Notes under the pieces: generated by a model
What the model was told of the DNA's origin: nothing
Databases searched by the model: none
The model's input: only the letters and a program-made list of their open reading frames with translations
Shown here: piece after piece, positions 1-5,670 of the stretch
How the letters are laid out: each line of letters starts with the position of its first letter
How positions within the stretch are numbered: position 1 is the first letter of the stretch
Origin: an uncultured Elusimicrobium sp.
GTDB taxonomy: Bacteria > Elusimicrobiota > Elusimicrobia > Elusimicrobiales > Elusimicrobiaceae
Direction of reading: 5' to 3'
DNA length: 6,258 bases
Assembly (NCBI GenBank): GCA_902787065.1
Contig: CADAFA010000071.1
Location: 1 to 6,258 of the forward strand
Position numbers and translations under genes: made by a program

Positions 1-34
1 TATTTACAAAAACAAAAAAGGTAAATTTTAATAA

Positions 35-77
35 CCCCACCCCTAACCCCTCCGCCTTTGCAAGCAAAGGGGCGGGG
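35..77. repeat. REP-like GC-rich palindrome with C-runs
   Basis: Three CCCC runs (35-38, 40-43, 47-50) lead into a hairpin. The inner stem is CCTTTG (55-60) against CAAAGG (65-70) with a CAAG loop. The outer stem is CTCCG (50-54) against CGGGG (73-77), with GG (71-72) bulged and one G-T pair. It is far more GC-rich than its surroundings. The minus strand carries three GGGG runs and one GG run, so a partial G-quadruplex is conceivable there. No T-run follows on the plus strand, so it is not a standard intrinsic terminator. It resembles the short dispersed palindromes (REP/BIME type) found between genes in many bacteria. Copy number in the genome is unknown from this window. Confidence 0.5.
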
Positions 78-277
78 AATAAAAAGAATAAATTTTGATT
101 TTTCTGCAACGACAAAGGAGTTTAAAACCGTAGCGCACGTGCATAGTATCGCATCGCGCAGTAGATTTAATGGAATTTTCATTTTTTACTTTGACGACGA
201 ATACCCAGAAGTATAGGAGCGTAGCGATTTTCGGTATTCTAGGAAAATAACAAACATTTTGCGAGAATTTTTGAGAT

Positions 278-362
278 AATTTTTGTTTTTGTCTAGGCGA
301 GGTATACAGTGTTAACACGCCCGCAGGGCGGAGGTATCCGAGCCGCAGAAAAAACAAAAATT
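278..362. repeat. Long imperfect inverted repeat with nested palindromes
   Basis: The arms AATTTTTGTTTTT (278-290) and AAAAACAAAAATT (350-362) pair perfectly over 13 bp. With small bulges the stem continues inward through TCT/AGA (292-294 with 347-349), GGC/GCC (296-298 with 342-344) and GG/CC (301-302 with 338-339). The apex holds two further perfect palindromes: GTGTTAACAC (309-318), and the hairpin CGCCC-GCA-GGGCG (318-330). This nested arrangement sits directly upstream of the yggS promoter and is unlike the plain AT-rich gaps elsewhere in the window. It could be a dispersed repeat, a protein-binding palindrome or a structured RNA. No known family was recognised. Confidence 0.45.
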
Positions 363-394
363 AGCCAAAAAGGCGACGCAAAGATGTTAAAATA

Positions 395-403
395 TGGTAT
401 AAT
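395..403 (+). promoter_or_regulatory. Extended -10 promoter for yggS-yggU
   Basis: The sequence TGGTATAAT is a perfect extended -10 element (TG at 395-396, TATAAT at 398-403). No good -35 is seen 16-18 bp upstream, as is usual when the TG extension is present. Transcription would start near 409-411, just upstream of the AGGGG ribosome binding site at 413-417, giving a very short leader. The promoter lies inside the longer open frame that begins at 309, which argues against that upstream start. Confidence 0.6.
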
Positions 404-412
404 AGCATATAT

Positions 413-417
413 AGGGG
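413..417 (+). promoter_or_regulatory. Ribosome binding site fixing the yggS start
   Basis: AGGGG lies 5 nt before the ATG at 423 and just after the predicted transcription start. The same AGGGG motif precedes galT on the other strand. The in-frame alternatives at 309 and 384 lie upstream of or within the promoter and lack such a site. Confidence 0.6.
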
Positions 418-422
418 CTAAC

Positions 423-1118
423 ATGCAAGTACTTTTACAACCCAACCTAGCTTATAAAGCCTTAGTTAAAGAAGTAGCGGAAGTTTGCCTCTCTTACGGG
501 AGAAACCCAAAAGAGGTCAAAATTTTGCCTGTTGTAAAATATGCTACTGCAACGCAAATAGCAAATTTGCTGACAGATAAAAGTATAAATTATGTAGCGG
601 AATCGCGTTTGCAGGACAGTGTAAAAAAGTGGAAAAGTGCTGAATTAAAACCCTATAAAGTTAAAAAGTTTTTTATCGGCCGCTTACAAAAAAATAAGGC
701 GGCAAAAGTTTTGGAATATTTTGACTTGATTTGCTCGCTTGACAGTTTAAACCTAGCGCAATTTATCAACGAAAAAGCAAAAGACCAAAATAAAATTGCC
801 AAGTGTTTAGTGCAAGTGAAATTGACGGACAAAACCACCCAAGGCGGTGCAAATTTAGAAGAAGCAGGTGCTTTAATTGAATCGATTTTAAACACTTGCC
901 CTAACATAAAACTAAAAGGCCTTATGGCAATTGCCCCGCAAGCAAGTGAAGATATTGTAGAACAAAAATTTTTAGCGGTAAAAAAGTTATTTGATAAATA
1001 TTTTAAGCCCTCAGATATTTTATCCTTAGGCATGAGCGGGGACTATAAAATAGCCATAAAATCCGGCAGTAATTTAATCCGGATTGGCAGCAAGATTTTT
1101 GAAAATTCGGAGGAGTAA
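423..1118 (+). CDS. yggS: YggS family pyridoxal phosphate homeostasis protein
   Basis: This 231-residue cytosolic protein belongs to the YggS/PROSC (PLPBP) family, single-domain alanine-racemase-like TIM barrels that bind PLP and buffer the free cofactor, without known catalytic activity. The family landmarks appear in order: the PLP lysine in PVVKY (Lys39), VAESRLQ at 58-64 (usually GEN.VQE), FIGRLQKNK at 84-92 (family FIGHLQ.NK), the strand VQVKLTDKTTQGG at 130-142, KGLMAI at 165-170, the phosphate-binding SLGMSGDY at 201-208 and IRIGSKIF at 219-226. The length is normal for the family. The frame is open back to 309, but the ATG at 423 is preferred: it has AGGGG 5 nt upstream, and the extra 38 residues contain the promoter and are not family-like. 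The stop TAA abuts the ATG of yggU, so the two are one operon and probably translationally coupled. The motifs are full, so I am confident. Confidence 0.93.
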   Translation: MQVLLQPNLAYKALVKEVAEVCLSYGRNPKEVKILPVVKYATATQIANLLTDKSINYVAESRLQDSVKKWKSAELKPYKVKKFFIGRLQKNKAAKVLEYFDLICSLDSLNLAQFINEKAKDQNKIAKCLVQVKLTDKTTQGGANLEEAGALIESILNTCPNIKLKGLMAIAPQASEDIVEQKFLAVKKLFDKYFKPSDILSLGMSGDYKIAIKSGSNLIRIGSKIFENSEE

Positions 1119-1382
1119 ATGATAATTAAAGTCAGAGCCATATCAACTAAAGGGGAAAATGCTGTTATCAGCCGTATCGGCAGCGTGCTTCGCATGAAAG
1201 TAAAAACCACAAAAATATCAACCGAAGCCAATGATATTATTAAGGAGTTCCTTATTGATTTCTTTGATGTTCCCCCAAGCGGAATAAATATTATTAAAGG
1301 TAATAACGGAAAGGAAAAGACTATTGAAGTCCGCGGTAAGAGCGAAGAAGAACTCAAAAAAGTGATGGACGCTGTGCCATAG
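1119..1382 (+). CDS. yggU: DUF167/YggU family small protein
   Basis: This 87-residue protein matches the DUF167 (YggU) family: an N-terminal strand (IIKVRA, 2-7), a central helix with the conserved EAN (36-38, from the usual PP..G.AN), the helix and turn DIIKEFLIDFFDVPPSG (39-55), then INIIKGNNGKEKTIEV (56-71), which corresponds to the family segment V.I..G..SR.K.V.I. The usual SR before the lysine is replaced by GKE, a mild divergence. The molecular function of the family is not established. The family often sits next to yggS, as here. The start follows directly on the yggS stop, with GGAGG at 1109-1113 inside the yggS end giving 5-nt spacing. It is the last gene of the operon, followed after 23 bp by a terminator. 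Confidence 0.85.
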   Translation: MIIKVRAISTKGENAVISRIGSVLRMKVKTTKISTEANDIIKEFLIDFFDVPPSGINIIKGNNGKEKTIEVRGKSEEELKKVMDAVP

Positions 1383-1405
1383 GTTATGGACTGATTCAAG
1401 TTTAA

Positions 1406-1436
1406 ACGGGAGGGCAAATAACCCTCTCGTTTTTTC
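1406..1436 (+). terminator. Intrinsic terminator of the yggS-yggU operon
   Basis: The stem ACGGGAGGG (1406-1414) pairs with CCCTCTCGT (1422-1430), 9 bp with one G-U, around a 7-nt loop (CAAATAA), followed by a run of six T (1430-1435). It starts 23 bp after the yggU stop. The convergent pilin gene ends at 1467 on the other strand. Read from that side, the stem has an A-C mismatch and only a short T tail, so it would serve as a weaker, partly shared terminator. Confidence 0.85.
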
Positions 1437-1466
1437 ATTTCCTAAAAATTTACTGCTTTTAAATTA

Positions 1467-1970
1467 TTAAAATTGATATGAATTCTTGCCAGTAAGAAGC
1501 ATGGTATTAGGTGTGTCTTGTCCTGTTAAATTTTGGCAAACTTTATTAACAAAACTATCATCTTTACCTGTATAACAATACGCTTTATTTTTATATGAAC
1601 CAACACTAATATTAGTAAAAAATATTATATAACCCATTTCCGGTTTATCCATTTCAAAAACAATGCTTGCAGCAACTTTATTAAGATAGAAATATCCAAA
1701 TTGGGTTTTGCAAGAAGAGTTTCCTAATTTATTCTCACAATCAATATCCAAATCATCGAACTTCGTTGTATATCTTCCATTTAGCATCCAATATCTTTCT
1801 TCTGCTTCTTTAATTGCTTTTACGAAATTCATCCCAGTGCTATAACGCGATTTTGTAACCGCTAATTTATACTGTGGCAAAGCAATTGCAGCCAGAATAC
1901 CGATAATCAAAACAACTACCAACAATTCAAGCAAAGTAAAACCTTGATTTTTTCTATAATTTTTAAACAT
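1467..1970 (-). CDS. Type IV pilin-like protein (prepilin-type N-terminus)
   Basis: A 167-residue prepilin-like protein. It has a short basic leader (MFKNYRKNQG), a prepilin peptidase site between Gly10 and Phe11, Glu at mature position 5 and a hydrophobic helix to about residue 30, the classic class III signal shared by type IV pilins and type II secretion pseudopilins. Pro32 and the amphipathic helix to about residue 64 follow, then a globular domain with four cysteines (78, 87, 132, 145) that could form two disulfides. The protein would be processed by PilD-like peptidase and assembled as a major or minor pilin; which one cannot be told. It stands alone, with no pilus assembly gene nearby. 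The start has GAGGT (1980-1976) 5 nt upstream. Its promoter contains a 15-base homopolymer. The pattern following the helix recalls the large pilin-like families of Elusimicrobium (recalled, not searched). Confidence 0.88.
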   Translation of the reverse strand: MFKNYRKNQGFTLLELLVVVLIIGILAAIALPQYKLAVTKSRYSTGMNFVKAIKEAEERYWMLNGRYTTKFDDLDIDCENKLGNSSCKTQFGYFYLNKVAASIVFEMDKPEMGYIIFFTNISVGSYKNKAYCYTGKDDSFVNKVCQNLTGQDTPNTMLLTGKNSYQF

Positions 1971-2003
1971 AAATTACCTCATAAAAATATAACCTATATC
2001 AAT

Positions 2004-2031
2004 ATTTTAGAAAAAAAAAAAAAAATGTCAA
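2004..2031 (-). promoter_or_regulatory. Pilin promoter with homopolymeric spacer
   Basis: Read on the minus strand, there is a perfect -35, TTGACA (2031-2026), and a -10, TAAAAT (2009-2004), with a 16-nt spacer. Fifteen of those spacer bases are T (2025-2011) and one is C (2010). Transcription would begin near 1997, giving a leader of about 27 nt that contains the GAGGT ribosome binding site. This is the best -35/-10 pair in the window, and its spacing depends directly on the homopolymer length. Confidence 0.75.
2011..2025. repeat. 15-base A/T homopolymer (candidate slippage tract)
   Basis: There are fifteen consecutive A on the plus strand (T on the minus strand), the longest homopolymer in the window. 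It lies exactly between the -35 and -10 boxes of the pilin promoter. Tracts of this length are prone to slipped-strand length change. It also follows galT on the minus strand, but no GC-rich stem precedes it there, so a terminator role is unlikely. Confidence 0.8.
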
Positions 2032-2062
2032 CAGAAATTTTTACTAGGAATAAAAAGAGTAT

Positions 2063-3571
2063 TTAACTGCCAAGAATTTTGATAAATTTTAGCAAATTTT
2101 GTTTTCCGGTTTCATCTTGTTTAAAAACACCGCATCCTTCTAAAGAGGCAACAAAAGTATAACCGATTTGTGTTTGTAAAAATTTTTGCACTTCCGCTAA
2201 ATTCTTAAATTTTTTGCCGGCACAAATTTCTTTAACCCAAGCATAATGCAAGTTTAAATTTTGGTCTTTCTTAATATTTTCAATTTTATTTTTACTGATT
2301 AATTCCGCAATCTGCGCCATTTGTGTTTTAAGGCGGCCCGGAAGTACGGCAAGCCCCAAAACTTCAATAAGCCCCATATTTTCGCGCTTAATATTATGAT
2401 ATTTTTCAGGGGTATTAAAAATACCGAAAGGATGTTCGCTATCTGTACGGTTATTCCTCAAAGCTAAGTCAATTTCATATTTACCTTTTTTATAACGCGC
2501 AATAGGTGTAATTGTACTATGTTGTTCTTTGCCCGTTACATGTAAAATATCTGCAGATTTATCGTCATATTTCTGCCAAGTTTTTAAGATATGTGCAGCC
2601 GCCAAAGCAACTTGTTTTTTAGGCCCGCGCACGCGCAAAACCGTAACAGGCCATTTAAGCCAGGCAAATTCAACTTGTTTAAATTTTGGTAAGTGAAATT
2701 TTAAATTCGTTTTTGCTTGCTCCAAGGCAAAAGTATAACGGCCGGCCTGATAATGATCATGATTTAAAATGCTGCCGCCAACAAGCCCCAAATCGGCATT
2801 TGAGCCAATAAAATAATGTGGGAACTCCGTCAAAAAATCAAGTAAATTTATAAAAGTTCTGGGGGTTATCTTCATCGGTTTATGTTCTTTAGAAACCACT
2901 ATACTGTGCTCAGCATAATAAGAGAAAGGTGAATATTGAAAGAACCAACTTCCCCCCCCAAGTTTAAGGGGGATCACACGCAAATTTTGGCGCGCGCTGT
3001 AACCAAGGCGGCCTGCATACCCTTCATTTTCCGCGCAAAGCACGCATTTGGGGTAAGCATTTTCTTTCAGCGGTTGTTTGCCTAAAAGTGCAATTTCTTT
3101 GGGATCTTTTTCCGGTTTTGCCAAATTAATTGTTAAACCTATATTACCGTATTTTGTCGGTACTTTCCAGGAAATATTTTTTGAAATTTGTTCCGTTTTT
3201 ATATAATTTACTGCCTTGCAATATTTATAAAAATTATCCGTTGCGAGTTTGGGGCTTTTTTGTTTATCTGTAAAAAATTTATTTATAACTTCACTCGGGC
3301 GGGAGGTAAAAACACCCATTAAAGCAATTTCAAAATTATCCCTGTAACTTGCCGTATCGGCTTTAAGCAGGCCTTTTTTTACTGCATAAGCAGATAAATT
3401 ATTTAAAATCTCCGTTAACTTTTTGCCCTTGGGGTTTGGCAATTTTTCTTTACAACTGCCGTCAACATCAAACAAAGAATAAAGCGCATTTCGTGCCCAA
3501 AAAATATCCTCTTGCTTAATCAAATTATTTTTTACGGCATAAGCCAAAAGTGCTTCGGTATTCTTTTGCAT
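2063..3571 (-). CDS. galT: UDP-glucose--hexose-1-phosphate uridylyltransferase, class II GalT
   Basis: A 502-residue cytosolic enzyme that exchanges UMP between UDP-glucose and galactose-1-phosphate in the Leloir pathway. Length and motifs fit the class II (Firmicutes-type) GalT family rather than the roughly 350-residue E. coli type. Landmarks in order are: an N-terminal helical domain with two similar LL.YAVK..L segments (8-18, 59-69), FTSRPSEV (88-95), LAKPEKDPKEIA (150-161), YPKCVLCAENEGYAGR (173-188), QYSPFSYYAEHSIV (212-225), PHYFIGSNADL..VGGSILNHDHYQ (251-275) with the uridylylation-type HDHxQ motif (His271, His273, Gln275), RNNRTDSEHPFGIF (372-385) and IEVLGLAVLPGRL (402-414). The start has AGGGG (3582-3578) 6 nt upstream. 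It is a single-gene unit here with no galK or galE beside it, and is divergent from the TPR-SpoIID gene. An uninterrupted eight-G coding tract (2959-2952) encodes part of Gly-Gly-Gly-Ser. Confidence 0.95.
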   Translation of the reverse strand: MQKNTEALLAYAVKNNLIKQEDIFWARNALYSLFDVDGSCKEKLPNPKGKKLTEILNNLSAYAVKKGLLKADTASYRDNFEIALMGVFTSRPSEVINKFFTDKQKSPKLATDNFYKYCKAVNYIKTEQISKNISWKVPTKYGNIGLTINLAKPEKDPKEIALLGKQPLKENAYPKCVLCAENEGYAGRLGYSARQNLRVIPLKLGGGSWFFQYSPFSYYAEHSIVVSKEHKPMKITPRTFINLLDFLTEFPHYFIGSNADLGLVGGSILNHDHYQAGRYTFALEQAKTNLKFHLPKFKQVEFAWLKWPVTVLRVRGPKKQVALAAAHILKTWQKYDDKSADILHVTGKEQHSTITPIARYKKGKYEIDLALRNNRTDSEHPFGIFNTPEKYHNIKRENMGLIEVLGLAVLPGRLKTQMAQIAELISKNKIENIKKDQNLNLHYAWVKEICAGKKFKNLAEVQKFLQTQIGYTFVASLEGCGVFKQDETGKQNLLKFIKILGS

Positions 3572-3589
3572 AAATATCCCCTTTAAATT

Positions 3590-3595
3590 ATTATA
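3590..3595 (-). promoter_or_regulatory. Putative galT -10 box
   Basis: TATAAT on the minus strand (3595-3590) lies 18 bp before the galT ATG. The predicted transcription start near 3583 is just ahead of the AGGGG ribosome binding site. The -35 position (about 3618-3613, TAGCAA) matches the consensus weakly and overlaps the opposing -10 box. Overlapping AT-rich alternatives make the exact box uncertain. Confidence 0.45.
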
Positions 3596-3613
3596 ATATA
3601 TTTGCCCTTTGTT

Positions 3614-3622
3614 TGCTATAAT
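3614..3622 (+). promoter_or_regulatory. Extended -10 promoter, apparently leaderless start
   Basis: TGCTATAAT is a perfect extended -10 element (TATAAT at 3617-3622). Transcription 6-7 nt downstream would begin at 3628-3629, exactly on the ATG of the secreted TPR gene, and no Shine-Dalgarno sequence is present between them. A second plus-strand TATAAT at 3592-3597 would give a leader of about 25 nt, also without an obvious ribosome binding site, but lacks the TG extension. Confidence 0.55.
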
Positions 3623-3628
3623 TTAAGT

Positions 3629-4708
3629 ATGAGAATAATCAAATTTTTATTAATTTTTTTACTAACTACGCCGCTTGCGGCGCAATCTTTAAATGAGGCC
3701 TTAAATGGTAATACTGCCCTTCAAGTTAATGCCCAAGCGGGTGAAAAACAAAACACCCCGCTTTCTTCCTTAGGTGAACGCGACCAGGTACAAGCAATTG
3801 CAGTAAACCGCCTGCCCGACATAAAATTAAACGAAGAAATTTTGACAAAAACCATTTTTACTTATGACTTCCCTCAAAACATAACCGAACAAAACAAATT
3901 ATTTTTAGTAGGTAATGTTGAAAAGGCTTTGGAAGAACTTTCAAAATATACAACCTATTCCCGTGCACAAGCAGAAATTGCTTTAATAAATTTTCAAAGA
4001 CGTAATTATAAAAACGCACAAAAGGCTTTAAATAACGCATTAAAATTAGAACCGCAACAACCCATATATAATTTGCTCCAAGTTTGGCTTTATGCCGCGC
4101 AAAACAAAGTGAAAGAAGCACAAAAAACTTATGACAATATGTTATTTTTAACTTCTGACTTTGAGTATTTAGCCTCCGGCAAACTTGCTTTAGCACAAGC
4201 ATATTTTAATAAAAAGAATTTTAAAGAGGCCGGCACAATTTTGCAAGATATTTACAGTAATGACCCTTATAAAATTTCTCATGCTGTTTATTTGATTGCA
4301 CGTATTTATTTTGCTAACGGTAATAAAAAAGGTGCTCAAACACTTTTTGAACAAGCCCTTGAACACGACGCTAGCAATTATATGCCCCAGCTTTATTTGG
4401 CCCGTGCGCAGTATAAATTAAAGCAGTACATTCCGTCTTGGCAAAGTTATGCGAGCCTATTTATTTTAGACGGTAAAAATAAGGAAGCAAAGAAGTATTT
4501 ACGTAAACTTTCAAAACACATAAAAGGTGATGCGCAAGATTATTTATTTTATTCCCGTTTAAATGAGATGTTTATTAAGAATGCCAAACCCAATAAAAGC
4601 GCCCAGCTTAAAATTGGGCTTTATTCCACTCCTAATGGTATGCTTACAAATATTACGTGCAAAACAAATGGGGCACTTATGATTTTTCCACCAAAAATCC
4701 GTTTATAA
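3629..4708 (+). CDS. Secreted TPR protein, N-terminal part of a frameshifted TPR-SpoIID protein
   Basis: A 359-residue protein with a Sec signal peptide (MRIIKFLLIFLLTTPLAAQ, cleavage near residue 18 or 19), a polar linker to about residue 90 and a helical repeat region (about 92-290) of TPR type. Examples are YKNAQKALNNALKLEP (127-142), NFKEAGTILQDIYSNDP (197-213) and NKKGAQTLFEQALEHDAS (232-249). From about 326 the sequence LKIGLYSTPNGMLTNITC looks like the first strands of a SpoIID/LytB domain. It then runs into an unrelated tail (MIFPPKIRL) and stops, while the rest of the domain continues in the next frame from about 4669. One added base at the GGGG run (4670-4673) would restore a 680-residue fusion. 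The ATG at 3629 is chosen over a TTG at 3602 because the signal peptide begins there and the -10 box lies between. TPR-SpoIID proteins are expected to act at the cell envelope on or near peptidoglycan (inference). Confidence 0.8.
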   Translation: MRIIKFLLIFLLTTPLAAQSLNEALNGNTALQVNAQAGEKQNTPLSSLGERDQVQAIAVNRLPDIKLNEEILTKTIFTYDFPQNITEQNKLFLVGNVEKALEELSKYTTYSRAQAEIALINFQRRNYKNAQKALNNALKLEPQQPIYNLLQVWLYAAQNKVKEAQKTYDNMLFLTSDFEYLASGKLALAQAYFNKKNFKEAGTILQDIYSNDPYKISHAVYLIARIYFANGNKKGAQTLFEQALEHDASNYMPQLYLARAQYKLKQYIPSWQSYASLFILDGKNKEAKKYLRKLSKHIKGDAQDYLFYSRLNEMFIKNAKPNKSAQLKIGLYSTPNGMLTNITCKTNGALMIFPPKIRL

Positions 4709-5670
4709 TTGAACTTGAAGATAAAAATTTAAGCATGATAATAAAAGATGCAAAAGCAGAAAATATTTTTGCAACTAATTTGGGGGATAAAGAATTGATA
4801 GGCTCTTTACTTGTTATACCTACGGAAGAAGGTTTCCAGCTTGTAAACATAACTTCTGTGGAAGAGACTGTAGCCCCTTTGCTTACCACCGCTTTGCACA
4901 GCGTGCGTGACCAAGCTGTTTTAGAGGCTATGGCAATCGCGACAAGAACGCGCCTTTATAATATTATTGACCTAACTTCTGACTTCGACTTTAATATCCC
5001 TGATAATGTTCCTGATTTTAATTTCGGCGGCAATAATATGGTGTCTTTCTTGGCCAGAAAAGCTGCGGAAGCAACAAAAAACAAAGTGCTTCTCACCGAA
5101 GAAAACGAACTTGCTTTAGCCAAAACTTATAAAGCTTGCGGGCCGATAACTGAAGAAGGTATCAAAAATACAAGAAAAAGTTTTGAATTCCACCCCAGTG
5201 CTTTAAATATTTTTAAATATATGTTCTCAAACCCGCCGGCTGATTTGCTTTCCGCACCAAAAGATCCAACAGCCTGGTCCGAAATAAAATGGATTTACGC
5301 TATACCGATAAAAGACATTCAAACACGTCTGAAACAAAATTTTAATATAGGTAAATTAAAATATTTTGAAGTGGCAGATTTTTCAGATACCGGCAGAATC
5401 TTGGCTATGCGTTTTGTAGGCTCTAGAGGAACTGTTGAATTACCTTTTAAAGAGGCTAATTTCGTGCTTGCAGCAGGTACTTTGCGTTCGGACTTTTTTA
5501 CCTTTATTCCGTTTAAAAAAGAAATTTTATTTATAGGTTCCGACACAGGTAACGGCAACGGTATTTGCCTTGCGGGCGCTATCGGGCTTGCCGGCGAACA
5601 AAAAAGTGCAAAAGATATTTTAAACTATTATTATCCTTCGTACAAAATTGGTTTATGGCAACAAAAATAG
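4657..5670 (+). CDS. SpoIID/LytB-like domain, out of frame with the upstream TPR part
   Basis: A 337-residue frame opening with GTG at 4657, 52 nt inside the TPR gene. No ribosome binding site precedes it, so it is probably the severed C-terminal part of one gene. The order of segments follows SpoIID (amidase enhancer/lytic transglycosylase-like) proteins: RDQAVLEAMAIATRTRL (84-100; family EALKAQAVAARTY), AAEATKNKVLLTEE..AKTYKACGPITEE (136-167), SDTGRILAMRFVGSRGTVELP (243-263), LRSDFFTF (276-283), GSDTGNGNGICLAGAIGLAGE (294-314; family G.GHGVGMSQ.GA.G.A) and ILNYYYPSYKIG (321-332). The catalytic Glu of SpoIID (Glu88 in B. subtilis) falls at TTAL (77-80), where no acid is present, and the His of GHGVGMSQ is Asn, so transglycosylase activity is doubtful. 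It overlaps the glycosyltransferase start by 16 nt. Domain assignment is by motif recall; the frame itself is certain. Confidence 0.72.
   Translation: MQNKWGTYDFSTKNPFIIELEDKNLSMIIKDAKAENIFATNLGDKELIGSLLVIPTEEGFQLVNITSVEETVAPLLTTALHSVRDQAVLEAMAIATRTRLYNIIDLTSDFDFNIPDNVPDFNFGGNNMVSFLARKAAEATKNKVLLTEENELALAKTYKACGPITEEGIKNTRKSFEFHPSALNIFKYMFSNPPADLLSAPKDPTAWSEIKWIYAIPIKDIQTRLKQNFNIGKLKYFEVADFSDTGRILAMRFVGSRGTVELPFKEANFVLAAGTLRSDFFTFIPFKKEILFIGSDTGNGNGICLAGAIGLAGEQKSAKDILNYYYPSYKIGLWQQK

Larger units (their letters stand above)
1..422. other. Intergenic region rich in palindromes and inverted repeats
   Basis: No convincing gene is visible here. The only sizeable open frame (antisense, about 43-357) runs through the palindromes, has no family-like motifs and is rich in Lys, Arg and Cys, so I treat it as chance. 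What the stretch holds is structure: a C-rich/G-rich hairpin at 35-77; a heptamer inverted pair, GAATACC at 199-205 and GGTATTC at 233-239; a long imperfect hairpin at 278-362; and the yggS promoter at 395-403. The sequence AATTTTGATTTTTCTGC at 91-107 is matched, inverted, at 345-362 with one indel and one mismatch, so 91-362 could be one mobile or dispersed repeat unit with terminal inverted repeats. The arms are T/A-rich, which weakens that idea. Confidence 0.5.

Noticed and set aside
43..357. Antisense open frame of 104 codons
   Set aside because: It runs through the palindromic elements, has no recognisable motif and an atypical composition; more likely a by-product of the repeat region.
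309..422. Upstream extension of the yggS frame
   Set aside because: The extra 38 residues contain the extended -10 promoter and part of the palindrome, and do not resemble the family N-terminus; the ATG at 423 has a good ribosome binding site.
653..1438. Antisense open frames opposite yggS and yggU (653-1033, 1043-1438)
   Set aside because: They shadow well-supported genes, have no family motifs, and one crosses the terminator.
2011..2062. galT terminator using the poly-T run on the minus strand
   Set aside because: No GC-rich stem precedes the T-run; only a weak A/T inverted pair is present further upstream. The -35 and -10 placement explains the tract better.
4596..4622. GCCCA/TGGGC hairpin followed by TTTA as a terminator
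   Set aside because: The stem is only about 5 bp with a 9-nt loop, the T-run is short and interrupted, and it lies inside coding sequence.
4658..4676. Programmed -1 ribosomal frameshift joining the TPR and SpoIID frames
   Set aside because: The sense-frame codons AAA ACA AAT GGG GCA do not form an X XXY YYZ slippery heptamer, and no clear downstream stimulator was seen; mutation, tract variation or sequencing error is simpler, though recoding is not excluded.
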